Shown here: positions 27,007 to 37,720 of the stretch, in pieces
Position numbering within the stretch: position 1 is the stretch's first letter
Layout of the letters: each line of letters begins with the position of its first letter
Assembly: GCF_008369935.1 (NCBI RefSeq)
Contig: NZ_VTUZ01000001.1
Span: 124,001 to 188,000 of the forward strand
Source of the DNA: Paraburkholderia panacisoli
Lineage (GTDB): Bacteria > Pseudomonadota > Gammaproteobacteria > Burkholderiales > Burkholderiaceae
Direction: 5' to 3'
Length of the DNA: 64,000 bases
The notes under the pieces: generated by a model
What the model was told of the DNA's origin: nothing
Seen by the model: the letters and a program-made list of their open reading frames with translations, nothing else
Databases searched by the model: none
Position numbers and translations under genes: made by a program

Positions 27007-28248
27007 ATGAACGGCCCAGTATCGATCGAAGTTCTGAGGCAGCATCTGATCGATCCGGAAATCTGCATTCGCTGCAATACCTGCGAAGAGACTTGCCCGG
27101 TCGATGCGATCACGCACGACGACAACAACTATGTGGTCAAGGCGGACATCTGCAACGGCTGCATGGCGTGCGTGCCGCCGTGCCCGACCGGCGCGATCGA
27201 CAACTGGCGCACCGTGCTGAAGGCCGACGCGTATCCGATCGAAGAACAGTTCACATGGGACGTGCTGCCGGAGCAGAACACCATGGCGGTGGCCGCCGCG
27301 GATGAGTCGCCGGGCGGCGGCGCGTCAGGCGACACGGCCGCGGAGGCGAGCGGAATCGAAGTGGACACGGTGCGCGGCTCGGTCGTGCCGCCGTGGTCGG
27401 CCGCGAAGCCTTACGTCAATCTCTACACGCACAAGGCGCCGACCACCGCGGCGGTGGTCGGCAACTACCGGCTCACCGACAGCACGACCGACAGCGACAT
27501 TCATCACATCGTGCTCGATTTCGGCTCGATGCCGTTTCCGGTTCTGGAAGGACAGTCGATCGGCATTCTGCCGCCCGGCGCGAGCGCCGATGGCCGCGCC
27601 CATCACGCGCGCCAGTATTCGGTGGCGAGTCCGCGCGACGGCGAGCGGCCCGGTTACAACAACGTGTCGCTGACGGTCAAGCGCGTGTCCGAGCAACATG
27701 GCGACGCGATCGACGGCGTCTGCTCGAACTATCTGTGCGATCTGAAGAAGGGCGACGTGGTCAACGTGATCGGCCCGTTTGGCAGCACCTTCCTGATGCC
27801 GAATCATCCGAACTCGCATCTGTTGATGATCTGCACGGGCACTGGCTCCGCGCCGATGCGCGCGATGACCGAGTATCGCCGGCGCAGGCGTCTGAAAGGC
27901 GCGACCGGCAAGCTGATGCTGTTCTTCGGCGCACGGACCAAGGAAGAGTTGCCGTACTTCGGGCCGCTCACGAATCTGCCGAAGGATTTCATCGACACGA
28001 ATCTGGCCTTTTCACGCACGCCGGGTCAGGCGAAACGCTACGTGCAGGACGCGATGCGCGAGCGCGCGGTTGATGTCGCGAACATGCTCAGGGACGACAA
28101 TACGCACATCTACGTGTGCGGCTTGAAGGGCATGGAAGACGGTGTGCTGCAAGCGCTCAAGGAGATCGGCGAGCAGCATCAGATGGATTGGGAAGCGCTG
28201 TGGGCGAAACTGAAGCGGGAAGGGCGGCTGCATCTGGAGACGTACTGA
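27007..28248 (+). CDS. boxA: Benzoyl-CoA 2,3-epoxidase, reductase subunit
   Basis: A 413-residue iron-sulphur flavoprotein that passes electrons from NADPH to BoxB. The N-terminal ferredoxin domain has two complete 4Fe-4S motifs, [12 protein letters not shown] (20-31) and [12 protein letters not shown] (49-60). An Ala/Gly-rich linker leads to a ferredoxin-NADP reductase module with [13 protein letters not shown] (FAD) and [15 protein letters not shown] (NADPH), ending in the usual aromatic residue (LHLETY). The ATG at 27007 was preferred over 26992 because GGAGGAAG stands four bases before it. Last gene of boxCBA, followed by a strong terminator. Confidence 0.93.
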   Translation: MNGPVSIEVLRQHLIDPEICIRCNTCEETCPVDAITHDDNNYVVKADICNGCMACVPPCPTGAIDNWRTVLKADAYPIEEQFTWDVLPEQNTMAVAAADESPGGGASGDTAAEASGIEVDTVRGSVVPPWSAAKPYVNLYTHKAPTTAAVVGNYRLTDSTTDSDIHHIVLDFGSMPFPVLEGQSIGILPPGASADGRAHHARQYSVASPRDGERPGYNNVSLTVKRVSEQHGDAIDGVCSNYLCDLKKGDVVNVIGPFGSTFLMPNHPNSHLLMICTGTGSAPMRAMTEYRRRRRLKGATGKLMLFFGARTKEELPYFGPLTNLPKDFIDTNLAFSRTPGQAKRYVQDAMRERAVDVANMLRDDNTHIYVCGLKGMEDGVLQALKEIGEQHQMDWEALWAKLKREGRLHLETY

Positions 28249-28293
28249 AGCGCCACGCTTTCACAACGCGTCGATATGACGAGACCCTCAATG

Positions 28294-28339
28294 AAGGCCC
28301 CGCGAGTCGGCAAGATTCGCGGGGCCTTCGTTCGTGTTT
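28294..28339 (+). terminator. Terminator at the end of boxCBA
   Basis: A perfect 12-bp stem, AAGGCCCCGCGA (28294-28305) and TCGCGGGGCCTT (28317-28328), with an 11-nt loop and a weak T-rich tail (CGTTCGTGTTT). It lies between boxA and the convergent TetR-family gene and may serve both. Confidence 0.8.
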
Positions 28340-29052
28340 CATCGTGACGGATCGGACCCGTCCTCGTGCTGCGACGGCGACACCGCTCCGCAGGCGCGGA
28401 TCACCAGTTGCACCACTTCCTCGGTGGTTGCGTCGAACGCTTTCTGCGTCAACGCGCGCTTGCCTTTAAGCGCGCGAATCTGCGCGTCGAAGTCGGCGTA
28501 ATGCTGGGTGGTGGCCCAGATCATGTACATCAAGGTCTGCGCGTTCACCGGCGCGAGCAGGCCGCGCGCAATCCACTCGTCGATTACTTTGACCCGGCTG
28601 TCGAGCCACGGCTTCACGCGCCCCTTGAGAATGTCTTCCATGTGCTCCGCGCCGTGGATGATCTCGCTCGCCCACACCTTCGAGCCGAGCGGCCGGCGGC
28701 GCGACAACTCCATTTTCGCGCGCACGTACCCGCCGATCGCCTCGACCGGGTCGTCGCTGCATTCGAACGTGTCGGCCGCTTTGTGCCAGTCTTCGAACAG
28801 GTCTTCGAGCACACGCCGGTATAGCGCGAGCTTGGTCGGGAAGTAGTAGTGCACGTTGGCTTTCGGTAAGCCTGCACGCTCCGCGATCATCGCGGTGCTC
28901 GCGCCGTCGAGTCCGCGTTCGGCGAAAACCGCCTCGGCGCACGCCAGCAGATGCGCTTCGTTCGACTCGCGAATGTGCGCCTTGCGCCGCCGCAAAGGCG
29001 CACGCGTTTCGTTGTTTTCCGTGATGCTGGCCGCCACGTCGTCGTCTCTCAT
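28339..29052 (-). CDS. TetR-family regulator, RutR-like
   Basis: 237 residues. The helix-turn-helix lies at about 35-80 (GLDGASTAMIAERAGLPKANVHYYFPTKLALYRRVL). The RutR/YcdC-type C-terminal domain contains SKVWASEIIHGAEHMEDILKG and ATTQHYADFDAQIRAL. RutR-type proteins sense uracil or thymine and control pyrimidine catabolism. The start at 29052 was chosen because GAAGGCGAAC precedes it; ATGs at 29070 and 29091 are alternatives without ribosome sites. Divergent from the pyrimidine-degradation genes; a perfect palindrome lies in the shared region. Confidence 0.85.
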   Translation of the reverse strand: MRDDDVAASITENNETRAPLRRRKAHIRESNEAHLLACAEAVFAERGLDGASTAMIAERAGLPKANVHYYFPTKLALYRRVLEDLFEDWHKAADTFECSDDPVEAIGGYVRAKMELSRRRPLGSKVWASEIIHGAEHMEDILKGRVKPWLDSRVKVIDEWIARGLLAPVNAQTLMYMIWATTQHYADFDAQIRALKGKRALTQKAFDATTEEVVQLVIRACGAVSPSQHEDGSDPSR

Positions 29053-29198
29053 GTTCGCCTTCGGCGGCATGTGTGCCGCGTCGCGCTTCATTCTAGTCGG
29101 TTGATGCGGTGTCCACACGCGCATTTTTTTTGCGCGATTCAGCCGTGCTGCAGTGCAATGGCACGCTTCTCGCTCTGTTTGTCACCGAACGAAAGGTG

Positions 29199-29244
29199 TT
29201 GATTTGGCGGGCGTAATCGTCTACAACCTGTCCAACTGGACAGG
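29199..29244. promoter_or_regulatory. Promoter with 18-bp palindromic operator of the pyrimidine cluster
   Basis: CCTGTCCAACTGGACAGG at 29227-29244 is a perfect palindrome of two 8-bp arms around AC. Immediately upstream, TTGATT (29199-29204), a 17-bp spacer and TACAAC (29222-29227) form a candidate promoter. The palindrome therefore covers the -10 end and start point, as expected for a TetR repressor. Its CCA-NN-TGG core matches the core of the E. coli RutR site (TTGACCANNTGGTCAA), though the outer arms differ. Confidence 0.65.
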
Positions 29245-29392
29245 ATTGATAGAGCGGGCGATGACCAGGGTTAGCCCTCTGTTTGAGAGGCGACCCGGCG
29301 CATCGAACGTGCACCGCCGCCGTGCGGGCACGCCCCAAAACCCGCCGACGATGCACCAGTTTCATGTCGGTTCACCGAAAGGAGCGAGACGA

Positions 29393-30700
29393 ATGAGCGC
29401 GGTATCCGAAGCACTGAAGCAGGTTCAGAAGAAAGCCCCCTTGGGGGACGCAGAACTCACGACCTCGATCAAGGTCGACGGCAAGCGCCTGTGGGACAGC
29501 CTGATGACGATGGCGAAAATCGGCGCGACGCCCAAAGGCGGCGTCTGCCGCCTCGCGCTCACCGACCTCGACAAAGCGGGGCGCGATCTGATCGTCGGTT
29601 GGGCGAAGGAAGCCGGCTGCACAGTCACGGTCGATCAGATGGGCAACGTCTTCATGCGCCGCGCCGGGCGCAACCCTGCCGCGCTGCCGGTGATGACCGG
29701 TTCGCATGCGGACTCGCAGCCGACCGGCGGGCGCTTCGACGGCATCTACGGCGTGCTGGGCGGTCTCGAAGTGATTCGGAGTCTGAACGATCACGGCATC
29801 GAGACCGAGCACCCGGTCGAGGTGGTGATCTGGACCAACGAGGAAGGCTCGCGCTTCGCGCCGGCGATGGTCGCCTCAGGCGTGTTCGCCGGCGTGTTCA
29901 CGCTGGACTACGGCCTGTCGCGCAAGGACGTGGACGGCAAGACCATCGGCGAAGAACTGCGGCGCATCGGCTATGCGGGCGATGTGCCGTGCGGCGGCCG
30001 GCCGTTGCATGCGGCGTTCGAACTGCACATCGAACAGGGGCCGATCCTCGAAGCGGAGCAGAAAACCATCGGCGTCGTGACCGATGCGCAAGGTCAGCGC
30101 TGGTACGAGATCACGCTGACCGGCCAGGAAGCGCACGCGGGCCCGACGCCGATGCCGCGCCGGCGCGACGCGTTGCTCGGCGCCGCGCGCGTGGTCGACC
30201 TGGTCAATCGCATCGGGCTCGATAACGCGCCGTTCGGCTGCGCGACGGTCGGCATGATGCAAGTCCATCCGAACTCGCGCAACGTGATTCCAGGCCGCGT
30301 GTTCTTCACGGTCGACTTCCGTCATCCCGATGACGCGGTGCTCGCGAAAATGGATGCCGCGTTGCGCAAGGGCGTGGCCGCCATCGCGGATGGCATCGGG
30401 CTTGAAACCGAACTCGAACAGATCTTTTACTACGCGCCGGTCGCTTTCGACGCCGCCTGCGTGAAGTCCGTGCGCGCGGCCGCGGAGCGCTTCGGCTATT
30501 CGCATCGCGACATGGTGTCCGGTGCGGGCCACGACGCTTGTTATCTGTCGCAAGTCGCGCCGACTTCGATGGTGTTCGTGCCGTGCGTCGACGGGATCAG
30601 CCATAACGAAATCGAGGACGCCACTCTCGAATGGATCGAGGCGGGCGCCAACGTGCTGCTGCACGCGATGCTGGAGCGAGCGTGCGAGCCGGTTTCATGA
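29393..30700 (+). CDS. Zn-dependent M20 hydrolase (beta-ureidopropionase / N-carbamoyl-amino-acid hydrolase)
   Basis: A 435-residue amidohydrolase of the M20 carbamoylase type. Metal-binding motifs are TGSHADSQPTGGRFDG (102-117) and WTNEEGSRFAP (147-157), with later His in LHIEQGPILE and the C-terminal SGAGHDACYLS. In this setting it should cleave N-carbamoyl-beta-alanine to beta-alanine, CO2 and ammonia, the last step of reductive pyrimidine breakdown. The ATG follows AAAGGAGCGAGACGA. First gene of the plus-strand cluster; the reading frame is open upstream, but that part is untranslated-looking and holds the operator. Confidence 0.85.
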   Translation: MSAVSEALKQVQKKAPLGDAELTTSIKVDGKRLWDSLMTMAKIGATPKGGVCRLALTDLDKAGRDLIVGWAKEAGCTVTVDQMGNVFMRRAGRNPAALPVMTGSHADSQPTGGRFDGIYGVLGGLEVIRSLNDHGIETEHPVEVVIWTNEEGSRFAPAMVASGVFAGVFTLDYGLSRKDVDGKTIGEELRRIGYAGDVPCGGRPLHAAFELHIEQGPILEAEQKTIGVVTDAQGQRWYEITLTGQEAHAGPTPMPRRRDALLGAARVVDLVNRIGLDNAPFGCATVGMMQVHPNSRNVIPGRVFFTVDFRHPDDAVLAKMDAALRKGVAAIADGIGLETELEQIFYYAPVAFDAACVKSVRAAAERFGYSHRDMVSGAGHDACYLSQVAPTSMVFVPCVDGISHNEIEDATLEWIEAGANVLLHAMLERACEPVS

Positions 30701-30755
30701 CGCCCAGGCCATCGCTTTAGTCGTTTTACCCGTAGTGCCCATAAAACATGCCGTC

Positions 30756-30779
30756 CCGGCTGCGCTTGCGCGCAGCCGG
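30756..30779 (+). other. Strong hairpin between hydrolase gene and preT
   Basis: A perfect 10-bp stem (CCGGCTGCGC / GCGCAGCCGG) with a TTGC loop in the 118-bp gap. No T-run follows, so it is not a standard terminator. It may be a processing or stabilising element in the operon mRNA. Confidence 0.6.
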
Positions 30780-30818
30780 CAGGTACGGCTACGTCCTCAC
30801 ATCGAAGAAGGAACGTGT

Positions 30819-32168
30819 ATGGCCATCAAGCAAACCGGCGACATTGCGGCCCAGCGCCTGTCGCCCGAGCAGCTCTCCTGCGAGTTCTCCGACATCGCGC
30901 CCTTGCTCGACGCGAGCGCGGCGGCCGCGGCGGCGAGCCGCTGCCACTACTGCTACGACGCGCCGTGCGTGAATGCGTGTCCGACGCGGATCGACATTCC
31001 CAGTTTCATTCGCAAGATCAGCAACGGCAATCTGAAGGGCGCGGCGGTGGACATTCTGTCGGCCAATCCGCTTGGCGGCATGTGCGCGCGCGTTTGCCCG
31101 ACCGAGATTCTGTGCGAAGGCGCGTGCGTGCGTAACCATCAGGATGCGAAGCCGGTGGCGATCGGCGCGTTGCAGCGGCATGCAACGGATCGGGCGATGG
31201 CGAGCGGTGAGCCGCTCTTCAAGCGGCCCGCTGAAACCGGGCGGCATGTCGCGGTGGTCGGCGCGGGGCCGGCGGGTCTCGCGTGCGCGCATCGGCTGGC
31301 GCTCGCGGGCCATCGCGTGACGATCTACGACGCCCACGAAAAGGCCGGCGGCCTGAACGAATACGGGATCGCCGCGTACAAGACCGTCGACGATTTTGCG
31401 CAGCGTGAAGTGGCATGGTTGTGCTCAGTCGGCGGCATCGAGATCAGGCATGGCGTCGCGCTCGGACGCGATGTCCAGCTCGCCGCGTTGCGCCAGCAGC
31501 ACGACGCGGTGTTCCTCGCGATCGGCCTGACCGGCGTGCGCGCGCTCGCCATGGACGGCGAGGACCTGAGCGGCGTGATGAACGCGGTGGACTTCATCGA
31601 ACAGATTCGCAGTGCGAGCGACCTCGGCACGGTGCCGGTGGGCCGCCGCGTCGTCGTGATCGGCGGCGGCAATACGGCGGTGGACGCCGCCGTGCAAAGC
31701 CGCAAGCTCGGCGCGACCTCGGTGACGATGGTGTACCGGCGCGGCGTCGAGTCGATGAGCGCGACCTGGGCCGAACGCGACTTCGCGCAGACGTGCGGCG
31801 TCACGCTCGTCACGCATGCGAGTCCCATGCGTTTGCTCGGCGCGCACGGCGTGGTCACCGGTGTCGAGTTCGAGCGCACGGCGCGCGACGGTGCAAAGGA
31901 ACGCTTCGTGGTCGAAGCCGACATGGTGCTCAAGGCGATCGGGCAAACGCTGGTCGCGGTCAGTGTCGAGCGCGAGTTGTTGACGCTCGACGGCAGCCGT
32001 ATCGCGGTCGATGCGAACGGGCAGACCTCTCTGGCCGGCGTATGGGCGGGCGGCGATTGTGCCGCGACCGGCGGTATCGACCTGACAGTGCAGGCGGTGC
32101 AGGACGGCAAGGTGGCCGCCGCCGCGATCGACGCGCAGTTCGCCCGCACGGCAGTCAAGGCCGCGTAG
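30819..32168 (+). CDS. preT: NAD-dependent dihydropyrimidine dehydrogenase, PreT subunit
   Basis: 449 residues. The N-terminal iron-sulphur domain has the cysteine-rich CHYCYDAPCVNACPTRIDIP (about 42-61) and GGMCARVCPTEILCEGAC. The FAD-binding motif VAVVGAGPAGLACAHRLALAG is near 143, and the NAD-binding motif VVVIGGGNTAVDAAVQSRK near 285. It takes electrons from NADH and passes them to PreA, which reduces uracil/thymine to the 5,6-dihydro form. The start has GAAGGAACGTGT upstream. preA follows 60 bp downstream. Confidence 0.92.
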   Translation: MAIKQTGDIAAQRLSPEQLSCEFSDIAPLLDASAAAAAASRCHYCYDAPCVNACPTRIDIPSFIRKISNGNLKGAAVDILSANPLGGMCARVCPTEILCEGACVRNHQDAKPVAIGALQRHATDRAMASGEPLFKRPAETGRHVAVVGAGPAGLACAHRLALAGHRVTIYDAHEKAGGLNEYGIAAYKTVDDFAQREVAWLCSVGGIEIRHGVALGRDVQLAALRQQHDAVFLAIGLTGVRALAMDGEDLSGVMNAVDFIEQIRSASDLGTVPVGRRVVVIGGGNTAVDAAVQSRKLGATSVTMVYRRGVESMSATWAERDFAQTCGVTLVTHASPMRLLGAHGVVTGVEFERTARDGAKERFVVEADMVLKAIGQTLVAVSVERELLTLDGSRIAVDANGQTSLAGVWAGGDCAATGGIDLTVQAVQDGKVAAAAIDAQFARTAVKAA

Positions 32169-32228
32169 CACCGCTCGATTCACGCCTGACCAACCAGACA
32201 AAACATAGCAGTCCCCAAGGAGCCGAAC

Positions 32229-33584
32229 ATGGCCGATCTGCGCTGTACGATTGCCGGCATCACTTCGCCGAATCCCTTCTGGCTCGCTTCCGCGCCGCCG
32301 ACCGACAAAGCCTACAACGTGAACCGCGCATTCGAAGCGGGCTGGGGCGGCGTGGTGTGGAAGACGCTCGGCCTCGACCCGCATGTGGTGAACGTCAGCT
32401 CGCGCTACGGCGCGGTGCAATGGAACGGCCAGCGCATCGCGGGCCTGAACAACATCGAGCTGATTACCGACCGTCCGCTCGACGTCAACCTGCGCGAGAT
32501 CGCGCAAGTCAAACGCGACTGGCCCGAGCGCGCGATGATCGTGTCGCTGATGGTGCCGTGCAACGAGCGCGACTGGAAGTGGATCCTGCCGCTCGTCGAA
32601 GACACCGGCGCCGATGCGGTCGAATTGAATTTCGGTTGTCCGCATGGCATGAGCGAGCGCGGCATGGGCGCGGCGGTGGGCCAGGTACCCGAGTATGTCG
32701 AGATGGTCACGCGCTGGGTCAAGGAAGGCACGAAGCTGCCATGTCTCGTGAAGCTCACGCCGAACATCAGCGACATTCGCCTGGGCTCGCGCGCGGCCTA
32801 TAAAGGCGGCGCGGACGGCGTGTCGCTGATCAACACGATCAACTCGATCGTCGCGGTCGATCTCGACGCGATGTCGCCGCTGCCGATGGTCGACGGCAAG
32901 GGCACGCACGGCGGCTACTGCGGGCCGGCGGTGAAGCCGATCGCGCTGAACATGGTCGCGGAAATCGCGCGCGATGTAGAGACGCCGAATCTGCCGATCT
33001 CCGGCATCGGCGGTATTTCGACGTGGCGTGACGCCGCCGAGTTCATCGTGCTCGGCGCGGGCAGCGTGCAGGTGTGCACGGCCGCGATGCACTACGGCTT
33101 CCGTATCGTCGACGATCTCGCCGATGGCCTGTCGAACTGGATGGACGAAAAAGGCTACGCGACGCTCGACGACATTCGCGGCCGCGCGGTGCCCAACGTC
33201 ACCGACTGGAAGTACCTGAATCTCAAGTACGACATCAAGGCGCGCATCGATCAGGACAAGTGCATTCAATGCGGGCTCTGCCATATCGCCTGCGAAGACA
33301 CGGCCCATCAGGCGATCATGAAAGAAAAAGATGGCGTCCGGCATTTTGAAGTGATGGACTCCGAATGTGTCGGCTGCAATCTGTGCATGCATGTGTGCCC
33401 GGTCGAGCAGTGCATCACGATGGAGCGCGTGGATAGCGGCGAGTACGCGAACTGGACCACGCATCCGAACAATCCGGCGCGGGTGGACGTGGCCGAAAGC
33501 GCGCGGGCAGAGACGGCCGAAACCGCTGAAGCCGCAGCGCATTTAGATGCGCCCACGCCCGCTCACGCGGCCAAGGCAGCCTGA
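32229..33584 (+). CDS. preA: NAD-dependent dihydropyrimidine dehydrogenase, PreA subunit
   Basis: 451 residues. The dihydroorotate-dehydrogenase-like FMN barrel (1-320) has NPFWLASAPPTDK, the active-site NFGCPHGMSERGMG with the catalytic-type Cys, and ISGIGGISTWRDAAEF. A C-terminal ferredoxin domain follows with two 4Fe-4S motifs, CIQCGLCHIACED and CVGCNLCMHVCPVE. An Ala/Glu-rich tail of about 40 residues ends the protein. Reduces uracil and thymine in the cytoplasm with PreT. CAAGGAGCCGAAC lies before the ATG. Confidence 0.93.
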   Translation: MADLRCTIAGITSPNPFWLASAPPTDKAYNVNRAFEAGWGGVVWKTLGLDPHVVNVSSRYGAVQWNGQRIAGLNNIELITDRPLDVNLREIAQVKRDWPERAMIVSLMVPCNERDWKWILPLVEDTGADAVELNFGCPHGMSERGMGAAVGQVPEYVEMVTRWVKEGTKLPCLVKLTPNISDIRLGSRAAYKGGADGVSLINTINSIVAVDLDAMSPLPMVDGKGTHGGYCGPAVKPIALNMVAEIARDVETPNLPISGIGGISTWRDAAEFIVLGAGSVQVCTAAMHYGFRIVDDLADGLSNWMDEKGYATLDDIRGRAVPNVTDWKYLNLKYDIKARIDQDKCIQCGLCHIACEDTAHQAIMKEKDGVRHFEVMDSECVGCNLCMHVCPVEQCITMERVDSGEYANWTTHPNNPARVDVAESARAETAETAEAAAHLDAPTPAHAAKAA

Positions 33585-33697
33585 CCCCATGAAGCACCGG
33601 TAACAACGCAGCGCCCGTACTGAACCTGTCTTTCCCCAAAGGCCCGATGCGCCAGCAGAAGCCGCAAGGGCCTCAACGATTCAGTGGAGATCTTTCG

Positions 33698-35209
33698 ATG
33701 AAGCAGACAGCGCATTCCGTCGATCCGCAGTTCGCGGCCGGCGCGCAGGGCAGCGGTCTTTACAACGACGACCTTGCGCCGACCGGTCCCGCGCAGCGCA
33801 CCTGGCGGTGGTATCACTTCGCCGCGCTGTGGGTGGGGATGGTGATGAACATCGCGTCGTACATGCTCGCCGCCGGCTTGACGGAGCAGGGCATGTCGCC
33901 GTGGCAGGCGGTCGCCACCGTGCTGCTCGGCAACCTGATCGTGCTGGTGCCGATGCTGCTGATCGGTCACGCGGGCGCGAAGCACGGCATTCCGTATGCG
34001 GTGCTGGTGCGCTCGTCGTTCGGCACGCGCGGCGCGAAACTGCCGGCCTTGCTACGGGCGATCGTCGCGTGCGGCTGGTACGGGATTCAGACCTGGCTCG
34101 GCGGCAGCGCGATCTATACGCTGCTGAACATTCTCACCGGCAATGCGCTGCACGGCGAGGCGTTGCCGTTTCTCGACATCTCGCTCGCGCAGCTCGCGTG
34201 TTTCCTCGTCTTCTGGGCGCTGCAGATCTACTTCATCGTGCACGGCACTGAGGCGATCCGCCGGCTCGAAAGCTGGTCCGCGCCGATCAAGATCGTGATG
34301 TGCGTCGCGCTCGTGTGGTGGGCGACCTCGAAGGCGGGCGGCCTCGGCTCGATGTTGTCGGCGCCTTCGCAATTCGTGCCGGGCGGCAAGAAAGAGGGCA
34401 TGTTGTGGGTGACGTTCTGGCCGAGCCTCACGGCGATGGTCGGTTTCTGGGCGACGCTCGCGCTGAATATCCCCGACTTCACGCGCTTCGCGAAAACGCA
34501 GCGCGATCAGATCATCGGCCAGTCGATCGGCCTGCCGGTGCCGATGGCCTTGCTCTCGGTGATTTCGGTGGTGGTGACGTCGGCGACCGTGGTGATCTAC
34601 GGCAAGGCGATCTGGGACCCGATCGACTTGGCGAGTCGCATGACCGGCATCGGCGTCGGCGTCGCGCTGATCATCCTGACGCTCGACACGATGTCGTGCA
34701 ATCTCGCGGCGAATCTCGTCGGCCCAGCGTACGACTTTTCGAGCCTGTGGCCGAAAGGCATTTCGTATCGTGTGGGCGGCATGATTACCGCGACCATCGC
34801 GATCGTGATGATGCCTTGGAAGATTCTCGCGACCACGCAAGGCTATATCTTCACGTGGCTGGTCGGCTACTCGGCGTTGCTCGGTCCGGTGGCCGGCATC
34901 CTGATGGTCGACTACTTCCTGATTCGCGGCACCCGGCTCGACACGCGCGAACTGTTCGACGAGCAGGGCGAATACAGCTACACCGGCGGCTGGAACATCG
35001 GCGCGGTGGTCGCATTGATCGTCGGCGTGCTGCCGAATCTGCCGGGCTTTTTGCATACCGCGTTTCCGGCGTCGTTTCCGAACGTGCCGGCGATCTTCAA
35101 TATGCTCTACACGTATGCGTGGTTTGTCGGACTCGCGTTGGCGTCGGTCGTATACAGCGCGTGGATGAAGTTTAGCAAGGGACCGAGCGCGCGCGTGGCG
35201 AGCGCCTGA
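33698..35209 (+). CDS. NCS1-family nucleobase transporter
   Basis: A 503-residue, about 12-helix inner-membrane symporter of the NCS1 (cytosine/uracil/allantoin/hydantoin) family. Family motifs are YHFAALWVGMVMNIASYMLA in TM1, the Gly-rich GLTEQGMSPWQA, IVACGWYGIQTWLGG and LALNIPDFTRFAKTQRDQ. Within the pyrimidine cluster the likely substrate is uracil, thymine or a dihydropyrimidine/hydantoin. The start was set at MKQTAHSVDPQ, with GTGGAGA upstream. It lies between preA and the dihydropyrimidinase gene. Confidence 0.9.
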   Translation: MKQTAHSVDPQFAAGAQGSGLYNDDLAPTGPAQRTWRWYHFAALWVGMVMNIASYMLAAGLTEQGMSPWQAVATVLLGNLIVLVPMLLIGHAGAKHGIPYAVLVRSSFGTRGAKLPALLRAIVACGWYGIQTWLGGSAIYTLLNILTGNALHGEALPFLDISLAQLACFLVFWALQIYFIVHGTEAIRRLESWSAPIKIVMCVALVWWATSKAGGLGSMLSAPSQFVPGGKKEGMLWVTFWPSLTAMVGFWATLALNIPDFTRFAKTQRDQIIGQSIGLPVPMALLSVISVVVTSATVVIYGKAIWDPIDLASRMTGIGVGVALIILTLDTMSCNLAANLVGPAYDFSSLWPKGISYRVGGMITATIAIVMMPWKILATTQGYIFTWLVGYSALLGPVAGILMVDYFLIRGTRLDTRELFDEQGEYSYTGGWNIGAVVALIVGVLPNLPGFLHTAFPASFPNVPAIFNMLYTYAWFVGLALASVVYSAWMKFSKGPSARVASA

Positions 35210-35250
35210 GTACGGATGACGTACGCAACATCGAAACCAGCAGTTCATAA

Positions 35251-36714
<1,464 letters not shown>

Positions 36715-36851
36715 GCGCGGTTGCGCGGCAGACTTTGAAAAAAGACGGACGGTTTGCTACAGTGCGCCCACGCAGCCGGGCGCGAGCGCCGGCGGGAACA
36801 GCCCAACACGAGACTCAGCCGCCGACGTAGCCAACCTGACGGAGCGCCGTG

Positions 36852-37634
36852 ATGAAGTCGATTCGTTCCATTCTGCTGATCGCGCTGTGGCCGGCGGTGA
36901 CGGCGAGCCCGGCATTCGCCGGCGACGCACTCGCGCAAATCAGATCCGCCGGCGTGCTGCGCATCGGCACCGAAGGCAGCTATGCGCCGTTCACCTATCA
37001 CGACGAGGCGGGCCGGCTGACCGGCTTCGACGTGGAGCTCGGCACGGCGATCGCGCAGCGCCTGCGCGTCAAGCCGCGATTCATCGAAAGCAAATGGGAC
37101 GCGCTGATCGCCGGTCTCGATGTGAACCGCTACGACGCAGTGATCAACGAAATAGCCGTCACCGACGCGCGCAAGCTCAAATACGACTATTCCGATCCGT
37201 ACATCACGTCGCACGCGGTGCTGATCGTCGCGGCGGACAACACCACGATCAGGAGTTTCGACGACCTGAAGGGCAGGAAGTCGGCCAATACGCTGACCAG
37301 CAACCTGGGCAGGATCGCGGCCGCGCACGGCGCGCAAGTGATCCCGGCGCAGGGCTTCAACGAGTCGATCGAACTGCTGACAGCGGGGCGCGTCGATGCC
37401 ACGGTCAATGACTCGCTGTCGTTCCTCGACCTGAAAAAGCACACGCCGGATGCGAAGGTGAAGGTCGTCGCGATCGACACCTCGCCGGACAGCAGCGACA
37501 AATCCGCGGTGCTGATCCGCAAAGGCAGCCCGAAGTTGCGCGCCGCGCTTAACGAGGCGATTGCGGAACTCAGGAAAGACGGTACTTACGCGAGAATTTC
37601 GCAGAAGTATTTCGGCAAGGACGTGTTTCAGTAA
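36852..37634 (+). CDS. Periplasmic amino-acid-type solute-binding protein
   Basis: 260 residues. A Sec signal peptide ends ASPAFA about residue 23, followed by an SBP_bac_3 domain: GVLRIGTEGSYAPFTYHDEAGRLTGFDVEL at the start and LRKDGTYARISQKYFGKDVF at the end. Such proteins deliver polar amino acids to ABC importers, but no permease or ATPase gene is next to it. It follows dihydropyrimidinase by 137 bp on the same strand and could bind a pyrimidine breakdown product or beta-amino acid. ATG 36852 was chosen; a GTG directly before it is an alternative. A hairpin follows at 37664. Confidence 0.88.
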   Translation: MKSIRSILLIALWPAVTASPAFAGDALAQIRSAGVLRIGTEGSYAPFTYHDEAGRLTGFDVELGTAIAQRLRVKPRFIESKWDALIAGLDVNRYDAVINEIAVTDARKLKYDYSDPYITSHAVLIVAADNTTIRSFDDLKGRKSANTLTSNLGRIAAAHGAQVIPAQGFNESIELLTAGRVDATVNDSLSFLDLKKHTPDAKVKVVAIDTSPDSSDKSAVLIRKGSPKLRAALNEAIAELRKDGTYARISQKYFGKDVFQ

Positions 37635-37663
37635 GCGTTGCGCAAAGCGGCGCACAAAATGAA

Positions 37664-37687
37664 GAGGGGGCGCTTAAGCGCCCCCTC
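37664..37687. terminator. Convergent-gene terminator hairpin
   Basis: A perfect palindrome, GAGGGGGCGCTT / AAGCGCCCCCTC, lies between the solute-binding-protein gene and convergent leuA. On the minus strand the tail is TTCATTTTGTG, so it most likely terminates leuA and perhaps both genes. Confidence 0.7.
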
Positions 37688-37720
37688 GCACACGTCAGGC
37701 GACTACAGCACGCTCGAACC

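Noticed and set aside
31425..33542. A 705-codon minus-strand open frame opposite preT/preA
   Set aside because: It is Arg/His-rich with no domain and lies antisense to two clearly identified genes; long shadows are normal at this GC content.
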